The notes under the pieces are model-generated. The model searched no databases and was not told the origin of the DNA. It saw only the letters and a list, made by a program, of their open reading frames with translations. A DNA stretch of 64,000 nucleotides from Mesoflavibacter sp. (GTDB lineage: Bacteria; Pseudomonadota; Alphaproteobacteria; UBA8366; Aestuariispiraceae): contig CP051228.1 in NCBI GenBank assembly GCA_017792345.1, positions 434,001 to 498,000 on the forward strand, written 5' to 3'. Every line of letters begins with the position of its first letter. The stretch's first letter is position 1. Below, in pieces: positions 25,905 to 34,948 of this stretch. A program made the translations under genes and the position numbers.

Positions 25905-27175
25905 TTGACCTCTCCTTGCTGACCGGACGGTTCTTGGCCGCCGGCCCTATCGGTATCCATGGCGAAAAGAACGCCGGCCTCTATCAGGTCGGCGACCTCG
26001 CGCCGCGTCATGCCCAAGTCGTCTCCAAGAACGGAGTAAGTGTCTTCCCCGGTTTGCCGGCCGGGCCAGTTCACCCTTCCCGGTGTCGACGAAAGGCGCG
26101 GCGTGACATTGGTCATGGCGACCGGCCCCAGGACGGGGTCGGTTGCCGTGACGATCGCTTCGCGGGCCGCAAAATGGGGGTCCGCGAAAATATCCTGCAT
26201 GGTGTAAATCCGGGCGGCGGGGATCGCCGCGTCGTGGAGCTTCGCCTCGACAAATTCCAACTCGTACGTCCCCGTCCACGCCCCGATAATGATGTCCAGG
26301 GCGACGACGTTATCGGATCGCGCATCCGCCGTTGAAAAGCGCGGATCCTGCACCAGCCTCGGCTGGTGGATGACCTCCATCAGCCGCGCGAAGATCGCAT
26401 CGCTGGCCGCGGTGATCTGAATGAAATGTCCATCCGCTGTCGGATACAGGGAATTCGGCGCATTGTCCGGGAGTCGCGCCCCCGCCCGGCGCGCAATTTC
26501 CCCCAGTTGCTGGAACGCCGGGACATGGGGCTCCATGAAACTGAACGCCGACTCGTAAAGGGCCGCATCGACAATTTGCCCCATCCCGGAACTCTTGCGC
26601 GCCATTAGGGCCAGCACCGCACCGAACGCCGCGTACAGCCCGGTGATGTAATCGGTCAGGGAAACCGCGACGCGCGACGGTGGGCGATCCGGGTCTCCCG
26701 TGATTTCCCGGAGCCCGCCGACCGCCTCGCACACAATTCCGTATCCGGGGCGGCCGCTATACGGCCCGTCTTGTCCGAACCCGGAAATCCGCACCAGGAC
26801 CAGCCCCGGATTCTCCGATCTGAGCGTTTCGTAACTCAGACCCCATCGCTCCAGCGTTCCCGGCTTGAAGTTCTCGACAACGATATCCGCCGTTGCACAA
26901 AGACGCCGCGCCAGCACCTGACCTTCAGGCCGGTTCAGATCGACGGCCAGGTTGCGTTTGTTGCGAAGGATTGAGGCCGCGTATAGAGACCGGTCCCCGG
27001 CGCGCTTCCCCATGGTCCGGACGACGTCGCCCTGGCGTTGTTCGACCTTGACCACATCCGCTCCGAAATCGGCCAGCAGTCTTCCGCAGAATGGCCCTGC
27101 CACGGTCGAGCCCAGTTCGATGACCCGGCACCCGTCCAGCGGGCGGCTCTGCCCGGCTCCAACATCCACAGCCAT
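25901..27175 (-). CDS. Family III CoA transferase (CaiB/BaiF, Frc-like)
   Basis: Moves CoA between carboxylic acids. About 424 aa with the N-terminal Rossmann-like fold (GCRVIELGSTVAGPFCGRLL, DFGADVVKVEQ), SGFGQDGPYSGRPGYG, and the likely catalytic aspartate D175 in VSLTDYITGLYAAFGAV, aligning with Asp169 of formyl-CoA transferase. It opens the carboxylase operon and probably activates the acid or recycles CoA for it. Starts at 27175 (behind AAGG), 27202 and 27253 are all in frame; the first places the family N-terminus best. The promoter region is shared with divergent bioY. Confidence 0.88.
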   Translation of the reverse strand: MAVDVGAGQSRPLDGCRVIELGSTVAGPFCGRLLADFGADVVKVEQRQGDVVRTMGKRAGDRSLYAASILRNKRNLAVDLNRPEGQVLARRLCATADIVVENFKPGTLERWGLSYETLRSENPGLVLVRISGFGQDGPYSGRPGYGIVCEAVGGLREITGDPDRPPSRVAVSLTDYITGLYAAFGAVLALMARKSSGMGQIVDAALYESAFSFMEPHVPAFQQLGEIARRAGARLPDNAPNSLYPTADGHFIQITAASDAIFARLMEVIHQPRLVQDPRFSTADARSDNVVALDIIIGAWTGTYELEFVEAKLHDAAIPAARIYTMQDIFADPHFAAREAIVTATDPVLGPVAMTNVTPRLSSTPGRVNWPGRQTGEDTYSVLGDDLGMTRREVADLIEAGVLFAMDTDRAGGQEPSGQQGEVN

Positions 27176-27322
27176 CGATTTCGCCTTGCCCCCTCCCGTC
27201 ATGCCCTGGCGACGGAAATTCCGGGCATCGACAGGCCATCCGTGACGCTGCATGGGCGATCGACAGCAGATGCCAGGTTCCGAACACGGAACATGATGGG
27301 TTCCTCCAGACTTCCGTTTTTC

Positions 27323-27364
27323 TTGACAACAATCCTGTGTTTTGCCTACATGATTGTCAACAAT
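27323..27364 (+). promoter_or_regulatory. Candidate promoter/operator region before bioY
   Basis: TTGACA at 27323-27328 could be a -35 element with a poor -10 (TACATGAT at about 27347). The palindrome ATTGTCAACAAT (arms ATTGT/ACAAT) at 27353-27364 follows. Its close relatives occur before the TRAP operon and the cyclase gene. No BioR-type box was recognised. Confidence 0.35.
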
Positions 27365-27418
27365 TTTACCAACAAAACAGAATCCTGTTTGAAATCAAAA
27401 TGCTGAAGGAGATGTGGG

Positions 27419-28003
27419 GTGAATAATTTTTTCGCAGCAGCAGCCCGTGCCGACCGGTTTGGGCGTTGGACCGGCCTTGTGAACACGGTCCTGTTCGCGC
27501 TCGGCGGCAGCATTGCGATGGCCATCGCCGCCCATGTTAAAATCCCGTTCTGGCCCGTCCCGATGACCATGCAGGTGCTGGTCGTTCTGATGGTCGGCTG
27601 GATCGGCGGGCGAAACTTGGCCGCCTTGAGCATGGGTCTGTACATCGCGCAGGGCGCGATTGGCCTTCCGGTTTTCTCCGGCGGCGCCGGGTTGGCCTAT
27701 CTGGCGGGACCGACCGCTGGTTACATCGTCGGCTTTTTCCTGGCGGCAGTCTTTCTTGGGGAGGTCCGCGACCGCGTCGGCCTGCCGGGCGCGGGGGGTA
27801 TTGCTGCCGCCAATCTATGCGCCGTGGCCTTGATCTACGGGCCGGGCTGGATCTGGCTCAGCGTCATTATGGGAAGCGGCATGGCGGCCTTCTCGGCCGG
27901 TGTCCTGCCCTTCCTGCTGAGCGATGTTCTGAAGATCGGAATTGCCACCGCTGCCGTTATGATCCTCGCAGGACGCAACCGGGAAAAGCCGATGGACCGA
28001 TAG
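27419..28003 (+). CDS. bioY: Biotin transporter BioY
   Basis: Substrate-binding membrane component of the biotin ECF transporter, 194 aa with about six membrane segments and the family hallmarks HVKIPFWPVPMTMQVL at about 38-53, QGAIGLPVFSGGAGL, and LAGPTAGYIVGF. BioY can import biotin alone or with EcfA/EcfT, which are not encoded here. The start is GTG behind AAGGAG. The nearest neighbours are the biotin-dependent acyl-CoA carboxylase operon (divergent) and acyl-CoA catabolic genes (downstream), so the transporter is likely kept here to supply cofactor when the carboxylase is induced. Confidence 0.93.
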   Translation: MNNFFAAAARADRFGRWTGLVNTVLFALGGSIAMAIAAHVKIPFWPVPMTMQVLVVLMVGWIGGRNLAALSMGLYIAQGAIGLPVFSGGAGLAYLAGPTAGYIVGFFLAAVFLGEVRDRVGLPGAGGIAAANLCAVALIYGPGWIWLSVIMGSGMAAFSAGVLPFLLSDVLKIGIATAAVMILAGRNREKPMDR

Positions 28004-28015
28004 TGTTTCCGGCAA

Positions 28016-28076
28016 GGGCGGCATCCCTCCGACACCACCGGACCATAGAGTCGGGGGTCGGAGCCGGATGCCGCCC
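28016..28076 (+). terminator. Long imperfect hairpin after bioY
   Basis: GGGCGGCATCC (28016-28026) pairs perfectly with GGATGCCGCCC (28066-28076); inside, TCCGAC (28028-28033) pairs with GTCGGA (28057-28062). It starts 13 bp after the bioY stop and ends 35 bp before the next gene. There is no T-run, so it may be a Rho-type end, an attenuator or an mRNA-stabilising structure separating bioY from the catabolic genes. Confidence 0.5.
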
Positions 28077-28110
28077 TGCCCGTTAGCGTATCAAGGGAGG
28101 AGGATCCTGA

Positions 28111-29028
28111 ATGGAAACGCGAATGTTGGACGGTAAGGTGGCGATCGTGACCGGGGCCGGCCGCGGTATCGGCAAAGCCATTGCGGTAGGGCTCGCAGCG
28201 GCGGGCGCGTCGGTGGTGGTCAACGATATCGGCGTTTCGCTTGCCGGTGACGGCGGATCGTCCAGTCCCGCCGAAGAGGTGAAGGACGAAATAGAGGCCG
28301 GCGGCGGCAAGGCCGCCATCAACACGGATACCGTGACGGATTGGGACGGGGCGCAAAAGATCGTTCAATGCGCCCTGGATTCCTTCGGTGGTCTCGACAT
28401 CGTCGTCAACAATGCCGGCATTCTGCGCGATGTCATGTTTCACAAGATGGAACCCGCCGACTGGTTGTCGGTCGTGAATGTCCATCTGAACGGGACATTC
28501 TTCGTCAGCCGCGCCGCCGCGCCGATTTTCCGCCGGCAGGAACGCGGGGCCTACATACACATGACCAGCGCGTCCGGACTTGTCGGGAATGTCGGCCAGG
28601 CCAACTATTCGGCCGCCAAACTGGGCATTGTCGCCTTATCGAAATCGATTGCGCTGGATATGGCCCGGTTCAACGTCCGGTCCAATTGCATTTCGCCCTT
28701 CGCCTGGGGCCGGATGACCGGAAACATTCCGACGACCACACCGGACCAGGTGGAGCGCGTGGAGAAGCTGAAACGGATGACCCCGGAAAAGCACGTTCCG
28801 CTGACCGTCTTCCTTGCTTCGGATGATGCCCATGACGTCAACGGGCAGATTTTCGCCCTGCGCATGAACGAGATCATGCTGATGAGCCAAAGCCGTCCGT
28901 TGCGATCCGTCCAATCGAACGACGGATGGACCCCGGAACTGATCCGGGATCGCGCCATTCCCGGGCTTGCGCCGGCCTTCTTCCCGCTGGACCGCAGTCA
29001 GGACGTTTTCTCCTGGGATCCAATCTGA
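28111..29028 (+). CDS. SDR-family dehydrogenase of the MFE-2 (3-hydroxyacyl-CoA) type
   Basis: NAD(P)-dependent short-chain dehydrogenase, 305 aa. Cofactor loop TGAGRGIG at 14-21, NNAG at about 100-103, and catalytic S153, Y166 and K170 (QANYSAAKLG). The NDIGVSLAGDGGS insert and the C-terminal extension of about 60 residues match the dehydrogenase domain of peroxisomal-type multifunctional enzyme 2 and mycobacterial ChsB1, which oxidise bulky 3-hydroxyacyl-CoAs. Preceded by AGGAGG. It is followed by thiolase and ligase genes in the same direction, giving most of a beta-oxidation set. Confidence 0.88.
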   Translation: METRMLDGKVAIVTGAGRGIGKAIAVGLAAAGASVVVNDIGVSLAGDGGSSSPAEEVKDEIEAGGGKAAINTDTVTDWDGAQKIVQCALDSFGGLDIVVNNAGILRDVMFHKMEPADWLSVVNVHLNGTFFVSRAAAPIFRRQERGAYIHMTSASGLVGNVGQANYSAAKLGIVALSKSIALDMARFNVRSNCISPFAWGRMTGNIPTTTPDQVERVEKLKRMTPEKHVPLTVFLASDDAHDVNGQIFALRMNEIMLMSQSRPLRSVQSNDGWTPELIRDRAIPGLAPAFFPLDRSQDVFSWDPI

Positions 29029-29151
29029 ACCGGCCATCGATACGTCCATGTCAAAGGCGCTGAACGGCCGGCCGGTTTCCGGAAAGCAGCGACTTCAATC
29101 GAACCAATTGTTCCAGCGCCCGCCCGGCGGCGCCAAACAAAGGAAACCCAT

Positions 29152-30363
29152 ATGCGCGACGCAGTGATCTGTGAACCTCTTCGTACCCCCGTCGGCGGCT
29201 ATGGCGGCACCCTGCGGGACGTGCCCGTCGCAGAGCTTGCGACAATCGTCATTCAGGAGCTCGTCCGGCGGACAAAGGTTCCTTCGAAAGACATAGACGA
29301 CGTGATCTTCGGGCAGGTCTATGCCAACAGCGAAGCCCCCGCCATCGGCCGGATCGCCGCGTTGGATTCCGGTTTGGACTTCACCGTTCCGGGCATGCAA
29401 CTCGACCGCCGCTGCGGCTCCAGTTTGCAGGCCGTCATCAACGCCGCGATGTGTGTTCAGACCGGTGCTTCCGATCTGATTATCGCGGGCGGGGCGGATT
29501 CCATGAGCCAGGCGGAATACTATACCCAAGGCCTGCGCTGGGGTCTGCGCGGTCGCGACACAGAACTGGTCTGCCGGATCGGCCGGGGCCGTGTTACCGC
29601 CGGCGGGAAGAACTATCCCGTGCCGGGCGGCATGCTGGAAACCGCCGAGAACTTGAGGCGCGAATTTTCCGTGACCCGGGAAGAACAGGACGTATTCGCC
29701 GCCGGATCGCACGCAAAAGCGGTCGCGGCCCAGAATGCGGGACGGTTTGACGATGAGATCGTTCCGGTGACGGTCCGTACCCGGAAGGGCGAGTTGCTGT
29801 TCGACAAGGATGAGCACACACGGCCGGATGCCACGCCACAGTCCCTGTCGGAGTTGCGCCCCATCATGATCGACACGGACCCGGAAGCCACCGTTACGCC
29901 GGGAAATGCCTGTGGCCAGAACGACGCGGCTTCGGCCTGTATCGTGACCACGCCTGAGAAAGCCGATGCGCTCGGCCTGAAGCCGTTGGGCCGTTTGGTC
30001 AGTTGGGGCGTCGCGGGCGTTCATCCGGCCCGCATGGGAATAGGTCCGGTGCCCGCGTCCGCCCGCGCCTTGTCCCTCGCCGGTCTTTCCTTGAAGGACA
30101 TCGACTTGATCGAGTTGAACGAAGCATTCGCCGCACAGGTCCTGGCCTGCGCGAAGTCCTGGGGCCTGGCCGATGGAGACTTCGACCGGTTGAATGTAAA
30201 CGGATCCGGGATTTCGCTGGGACATCCTGTCGGGGCAACCGGCACCCGGATTCTAGCGACGATGCTTCGGGAGATGGAACGGCGAGAAGTGCGCTATGGT
30301 CTGGAGACCATGTGCATCGGCGGCGGTCAGGGACTGGCCGCAATCTTCGAACGGGTAAACTAG
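29152..30363 (+). CDS. Thiolase (acetyl-CoA C-acyltransferase)
   Basis: 403-aa thiolase with nucleophile C88 in MQLDRRCGSSLQAV, NEAFAAQVL, the histidine motif SGISLGHPVGATGTR, and the second cysteine in ETMCIGGGQG. It should cleave the 3-ketoacyl-CoA made by the SDR encoded just upstream (123-bp gap). It differs from the thiolase at 14.4-15.6 kb (GRIAALDSGLDFTVPG against the other's [19 protein letters not shown]), so the two modules handle different substrates. The ligase gene follows after 22 bp. Confidence 0.93.
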   Translation: MRDAVICEPLRTPVGGYGGTLRDVPVAELATIVIQELVRRTKVPSKDIDDVIFGQVYANSEAPAIGRIAALDSGLDFTVPGMQLDRRCGSSLQAVINAAMCVQTGASDLIIAGGADSMSQAEYYTQGLRWGLRGRDTELVCRIGRGRVTAGGKNYPVPGGMLETAENLRREFSVTREEQDVFAAGSHAKAVAAQNAGRFDDEIVPVTVRTRKGELLFDKDEHTRPDATPQSLSELRPIMIDTDPEATVTPGNACGQNDAASACIVTTPEKADALGLKPLGRLVSWGVAGVHPARMGIGPVPASARALSLAGLSLKDIDLIELNEAFAAQVLACAKSWGLADGDFDRLNVNGSGISLGHPVGATGTRILATMLREMERREVRYGLETMCIGGGQGLAAIFERVN

Positions 30364-30385
30364 CGGCCTTGGGGGATAACGCTCC

Positions 30386-32101
30386 ATGAAGTCCAAGCAG
30401 ATCGAGGCCGCCGTTCGGGAGATCGTCGCCAACAACCCGTTGTTCCAACTGGAACGCAGGGAAATCCGGGGACAGAGTTACACCGTCTTCCGCAACATTC
30501 CCGGAACGACGGGCGAATTGTTGCAAAGCGCCTACCACGCCCATGAGGACGGCCGGGCCGACTACCTCGTTTTCGGGGCGGAACGCTGGACCTTCGGGGA
30601 CTTCTGCCGCGACGTCAGAAGACTTTCCCATGCGATGACCGGGACGTTGGGCGTCCGAAAGGGACACTTGGTCGCGATCGGCATGCGGAACTGTCCCGAG
30701 ATGATGGTATTGGTCATGGCGCTCAACTGTATCGGCGCCGTGCCCGTCCTGCTGAACGGGTGGTGGACGACGGAGGAAATCCGGTTTGCCCTGCAGGACA
30801 GCGGCGCGACGCTGATCTTTGCCGATGGAGAACGCGCCCGGCGCATGGCGCCGCTGACGGACAACTTTGCGCGCCCGGACGTAATCGGCGTCCGAGATGG
30901 TGAGGACGTCACCCCCCTGTCCTATTCGAAGCTGCGGGACAGCGTTCCGGACGCGGACTGGCCGGACACCGAAATCGATACCGATGATGATTTCGCCGTC
31001 TTCTATTCCTCCGGCACGACAGGCCGGCCGAAAGGCGTCGTCCTGACCCATCGGGGGGCGGTTACGGCGGTCTACATTGCGCAAATGCTGGCGGAGATCG
31101 ACCGTCATCTCGAGCCGCCGGCGCCGAACGCATCCCCGCCACGGCCGAGTTTCCTGCTCGCAACGCCGCTCTTCCACGTGACCGCGATGCATCCGATTTT
31201 CCTGCGCAGCTTTCCGACAGGCGCCAAAATCTGCCTGATGGAGAAATGGGACGCCGATGAAGCCGTCCGGATCATGGAACGGGAACGGGTCACGCGGTTG
31301 ATCGGGGTTCCGACCCAGACGGCCGACATCATCGAGGCGGCGGATAGGACGGGGGCGGACTTGCGGTCCTTGATCTCCATCGTGTCCGGCGGCGCCAAGC
31401 GCCCTGCATCCCAGGTCAATGAATTGGCGAAACGGTTCCCCTCCGCCCGGATCGCGACCGGCTGGGGAATGACGGAAACGAACTCAAACGGGATTGCGAT
31501 AAGCGGCGCGGATTACCTGGCCAACCCGGACGCGGCCGGGCGCTTGAACCCGCCGGTCCACGAAATGCGCCTGCTGGGTGAGGATGGCCGGGAGGTCGGC
31601 CCCTTCGAGATCGGCGAGATCGCGATCAAGAGCCCCTGCACCATGCGGTGCTACCTGAACAATCCCGAGGAGACGGACCGCGTGCTGCGGGACGGATGGC
31701 TGCATACCGGCGATCTGGCGAAGATCGACAAGGATGGGATCGTCACGATTGTCGACCGCAAGAAGAACATCATCATTCGCGGCGGCGAGAATATAACGTG
31801 CCTTGAGGTCGAGGAAGCGATCCACCGGCACCCATCCGTCGCCGAGGTCTGTGTCTTCTCCGTACCGCATCAAAGGCTCGGAGAGGTCGTCGGCGCCGGC
31901 ATTCGCCTGAAACCCGGATGTGCCATGACCGTCGAGGACATGACGGATTTCCTGAGCGGAAACATCGCCCGCTTCAAACTGCCGGAACACATCTGGTTCC
32001 GGACAGATCCGCTTCCGCGCGGCGCGACCGACAAGCTCGACCGCCGTTTGCTGCGGGCGCAGTGTCTGGAAACCCTCCCCTTGCCGGAGCCGATATCGTG
32101 A
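30386..32101 (+). CDS. AMP-dependent acyl-CoA synthetase
   Basis: Activates a carboxylic acid to its CoA ester through an acyl-adenylate. 571 aa with the P-loop motif FYSSGTTGRPKGVVLTHRG at about 210, the A5 motif GWGMTETNS, and the C-terminal YLN...LHTGDLAKIDKDGIVTIVDRKKNIIIRGG region with the conserved lysine of the hinge and a catalytic lysine near the end (ATDKLDRR segment). Last gene of the rightward bioY-SDR-thiolase-ligase set. Acid specificity cannot be read directly; the neighbouring MFE-2-like SDR suggests a bulky or branched acid. Confidence 0.92.
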   Translation: MKSKQIEAAVREIVANNPLFQLERREIRGQSYTVFRNIPGTTGELLQSAYHAHEDGRADYLVFGAERWTFGDFCRDVRRLSHAMTGTLGVRKGHLVAIGMRNCPEMMVLVMALNCIGAVPVLLNGWWTTEEIRFALQDSGATLIFADGERARRMAPLTDNFARPDVIGVRDGEDVTPLSYSKLRDSVPDADWPDTEIDTDDDFAVFYSSGTTGRPKGVVLTHRGAVTAVYIAQMLAEIDRHLEPPAPNASPPRPSFLLATPLFHVTAMHPIFLRSFPTGAKICLMEKWDADEAVRIMERERVTRLIGVPTQTADIIEAADRTGADLRSLISIVSGGAKRPASQVNELAKRFPSARIATGWGMTETNSNGIAISGADYLANPDAAGRLNPPVHEMRLLGEDGREVGPFEIGEIAIKSPCTMRCYLNNPEETDRVLRDGWLHTGDLAKIDKDGIVTIVDRKKNIIIRGGENITCLEVEEAIHRHPSVAEVCVFSVPHQRLGEVVGAGIRLKPGCAMTVEDMTDFLSGNIARFKLPEHIWFRTDPLPRGATDKLDRRLLRAQCLETLPLPEPIS

Positions 32102-32109
32102 CAGAAAGA

Positions 32110-32131
32110 GGGAGCGGCCGTTGCCGCTCCC
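32110..32131. terminator. Bidirectional terminator hairpin
   Basis: GGGAGCGGC (32110-32118) and GCCGCTCCC (32123-32131) form a perfect 9-bp stem with a CGTT loop between two convergent genes, an acyl-CoA synthetase and an acyl-CoA dehydrogenase. It begins 9 bp past the ligase stop. Confidence 0.7.
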
Positions 32132-32181
32132 CCCATCTTCCTGCCCAAATGAAAATTCGTGACGACGGGACCGTTCCGGCG

Positions 32182-33381
32182 TTACGCGGCGGCCTTCGTC
32201 TTGCCCACATATCCATCCCGGGTTTGCGGGAACTTCATATCCAGGATTGAGGACGCAACCTGGTTGCGCAGCAACTGCGCCGTTCCGCCGCCGATGGGGA
32301 ACATTCTCGCATCCCGGACCATTCGTTCCAGCGGCAGGTTTCTGGAATATCCCATGGCACCATGCAGCTGCAGGGCGTCGTTGGATACTTTTACCGCGGT
32401 TTCAGACGCCAGGATTTTCGCCTGCGCGGCCTCCAGCATGGAAGGAAAGCCGTCAGCCCCGTTGACCGCGGCATTGTGGAGCAAGGCGCGCGACGCCGTG
32501 ATGCTGATCGACATATCCGCCAACATCCACTGCAGCCCCTGGAACTCCGCGATGGGGCGTCCGAACTGTTCCCGCTTCTTCGTATATTCCAAGGCGATTT
32601 CATAGGCGCCCTGGGCAATGCCGAGAGCCACCGTGGCGGCGCCGACCCGCTGGCTGTTATAGGCCGTCATCAGGGTTGGAAATCCCCGACGGAACCCGCC
32701 CGGCAATTGCAGAACCATGTCGTCCGACACGAACATGTCATCGAAATGGACATAACGTTCCGGCATCCCGCGAAGCCCCATCGTCGGCTCCCGTTCCCCC
32801 ATCCGGAGTCCCTCGGTCTCTTCCCGGAAGGCCAGAAACCCGCCTATCCCCATGTCCTGCCCATTCTCCATGACCCGCGCCAGAACGAGGTAGACGCGAG
32901 AGACCCCGCCGCCGGTAATCCAGTATTTGGTGCCATTCAGGACATAGCCGCCGTCGGTGCGAGTGGCGACGGTTGTCATATCCGTCGCCGCGGATCCGGC
33001 CGCCGGTTCCGTGATGCAAATCGCCATCTTGTCGCCGGCGAGGATATAGGGGGCGACCTTCTCCTTCTGGGTCTGCGATCCGAAAGCCATGACCATGCTG
33101 ATCGCGCCCATATTGGCCTCGACGACAATTCGCCCGGTGACACCGCAGTTCCGGGACAATTGCTCGATGACCAGCATCGCATCCAGGTAACTCAATCCGG
33201 ATCCGCCGAACGCCTTCGGGATCGTCATTCCCATGAAACCGGCCTTGGAGAGCATTTCGACAGTGTCCCATGGATATTCCTCGGTACGGTCGATCTCCAT
33301 GGCACGGTCCCGCACATGGCCGTCGGACAAGGATCCGGCACGGGCCTGAAGATCCTTCTGAAATTGGGTCAGCTGTACCAT
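32182..33381 (-). CDS. Acyl-CoA dehydrogenase
   Basis: FAD enzyme of 399 aa that forms the 2-enoyl-CoA. Visible are ICITEPAAGSAATDM, YVLNGTKYWITGGGVSRVYLV, and the C-terminal LQLHGAMGYSRNLPLERMVRDARMFPIGGGTAQLLRNQ, where the E of the usual GYxxEYP motif is replaced (GYSRNLPLE). Convergent with the ligase gene and divergent from a LysR gene, so it forms its own unit but supplies the missing first step for the SDR-thiolase-ligase set. Starts at ATG 33381 near GGAAAA. Confidence 0.9.
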   Translation of the reverse strand: MVQLTQFQKDLQARAGSLSDGHVRDRAMEIDRTEEYPWDTVEMLSKAGFMGMTIPKAFGGSGLSYLDAMLVIEQLSRNCGVTGRIVVEANMGAISMVMAFGSQTQKEKVAPYILAGDKMAICITEPAAGSAATDMTTVATRTDGGYVLNGTKYWITGGGVSRVYLVLARVMENGQDMGIGGFLAFREETEGLRMGEREPTMGLRGMPERYVHFDDMFVSDDMVLQLPGGFRRGFPTLMTAYNSQRVGAATVALGIAQGAYEIALEYTKKREQFGRPIAEFQGLQWMLADMSISITASRALLHNAAVNGADGFPSMLEAAQAKILASETAVKVSNDALQLHGAMGYSRNLPLERMVRDARMFPIGGGTAQLLRNQVASSILDMKFPQTRDGYVGKTKAAA

Positions 33382-33537
33382 GGAAATTTTCCTCCGATTT
33401 TCTGGGTGTTGTTGCCTGTCTTACCGGCCACGAGAGCGGACCGGACCCGTCAATCGGTTCTACTAAATTGTATTTTCCAATGTTATTTTAAAATTTCTCT
33501 TTTTTTATTGAGCTTTCCTTGATCTTTGAGGCGTCCC

Positions 33538-34446
33538 ATGAACCTGAGATTCTTGCAAACCGTCATCGCTGTTTCGACCACCGGCAGTCTGGCCGGGGCC
33601 GCCGACATGCTTGGTTTGAGCCATTCTGCCGTCAGCCTTCAGATCAAGGCGTTAGAAGACGAGCTTCAGATTCGCATTCTGGACCGAAGCACCCGTCCGC
33701 CGCGTCTGACAGATGATGGTTTGAGTGTCCTGGAATACGGTGAACAACTGCTGAAACTGGCGGCTGACATCCGGTCCATAGGCCAATCGGACAGTCTGGT
33801 CGGCGCGGTGAAGATCGGGGTTGTCCCGTCCGTTCTGGTGAAGCTCATACCGCCGGCTCTGGCGAATTTGAGACTGGCCCATCCAAAACTGAGCATCGAT
33901 ATCGCAACCGGCATGTCGGACGACCTGATGTCCGATGTCGCCAAACGAAAGCTGGATTTTGCGCTGTTGACCCAACCGGGCATGATTCCCGACGGGCTGA
34001 CAGAATCGGTCATCTGTGAGGAACCGCTGGACGTCATCATAGCCGCGGACATTCCGGCCGCGTCCACCAGGGAAATCCTGATGGAAAACCCGTTCATACT
34101 GTTCAATCGGAGAACCTGGACCGGCCAGCAGATCGACCATTATCTGCGCAGCGAAAAACTGCAGGTCAAACTGGCGATGGAAATCGACAGTATTGAGGCC
34201 ATCGAGGCTCTCGTTGCTCATGGCCTGGGCGTGTCGATCTCACCGCGTCGCGTCGGCTTCCCGGAGTCGGATCCGAGGCTGAGACGACTGCCCATCGGAC
34301 CGCCGTTCCTCTTACGCCGGTTGACCCTTGTGCAACGCGATCGCGGCCCCAGAAAGCGCGTTGCAAAAGCACTGGAACGCGAACTGAAAAGAATAGCCGG
34401 TCAGACCGCCACAACGGGCATGGAAGCGCCCGATAGTCACGGATGA
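33538..34446 (+). CDS. LysR-family regulator
   Basis: A 302-aa LysR protein: helix-turn-helix in FLQTVIAVSTTGSLAGAADMLGLSHSAVSLQIKALE (about 4-39) and effector domain from about 85 on. ATG at 33538 sits 6 bp after GAGG; a TTG four codons upstream lacks a ribosome site. It is divergent from the acyl-CoA dehydrogenase gene at 32.2-33.4 kb with a strongly AT-rich 156-bp gap that contains both promoters, and probably regulates that gene. Confidence 0.92.
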   Translation: MNLRFLQTVIAVSTTGSLAGAADMLGLSHSAVSLQIKALEDELQIRILDRSTRPPRLTDDGLSVLEYGEQLLKLAADIRSIGQSDSLVGAVKIGVVPSVLVKLIPPALANLRLAHPKLSIDIATGMSDDLMSDVAKRKLDFALLTQPGMIPDGLTESVICEEPLDVIIAADIPAASTREILMENPFILFNRRTWTGQQIDHYLRSEKLQVKLAMEIDSIEAIEALVAHGLGVSISPRRVGFPESDPRLRRLPIGPPFLLRRLTLVQRDRGPRKRVAKALERELKRIAGQTATTGMEAPDSHG

Positions 34447-34572
34447 CAAGAGCTCTCCAGATTGCCGAATCGGTCTTTTTCTGCAATTAATGAACATGAA
34501 TTAAAACCAAACGGTGCCGCCCCGTTTTTCGCGGTTTGGCGCGGATTGTGTCGGCATAGGAGGACTATGAGA

Positions 34573-34863
34573 ATGAGTGCATTCATCGTGGCGAAGATCA
34601 CCATAAAGGACCCGGATCGATACAAGGAATATGCCGAGAAGTTCTGGCCGACCCTGCAGGCTTTCGGAGGGACGATGTTGATCCGCGGTACCTTTGTCGA
34701 GCCGCTCAATCGCGACAGCGACCACGACCTTGCGGCGGTTATGCATTTTCCGGACAAGGAGGCGATGCTGGGCTGGTACAGATCGGCGGACTATCAGGCC
34801 CTTATCGGCATGAGAAACGAAGTCGCCGATATGGTCGTGTCCGCTTACGAAGCCTTCGACTGA
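34573..34863 (+). CDS. DUF1330 family protein
   Basis: Small protein (96 aa) with a ferredoxin-like (dimeric alpha-beta barrel) fold of the DUF1330 family: AFIVAKITIKDPDRYKEYAEK, GTMLIRGTFVEPL and MHFPDKEAMLGWYRSADYQALIGMR. The family has no well-established reaction. A perfect AGGAGG at 34558-34563 gives 9-bp spacing to ATG 34573; the ATG at 34567 would be only 3 bp away. It follows the LysR gene and ends at a strong terminator hairpin. Confidence 0.85.
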   Translation: MSAFIVAKITIKDPDRYKEYAEKFWPTLQAFGGTMLIRGTFVEPLNRDSDHDLAAVMHFPDKEAMLGWYRSADYQALIGMRNEVADMVVSAYEAFD

Positions 34864-34889
34864 TCCTGGGATCGCATGGGCCTCAGAAC

Positions 34890-34917
34890 GGAATGGCCGC
34901 CATATGGCGGCCATTCC
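34890..34917. terminator. Strong bidirectional terminator hairpin
   Basis: GGAATGGCCGCC (34890-34901) pairs with GGCGGCCATTCC (34906-34917): a perfect 12-bp stem with an ATAT loop, followed by GCGTTTTG. It lies between convergent genes (DUF1330 protein and AhpD-like protein). Confidence 0.85.
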
Positions 34918-34948
34918 TGCGTTTTGTCCACTGTACTTCCGGGATTTC

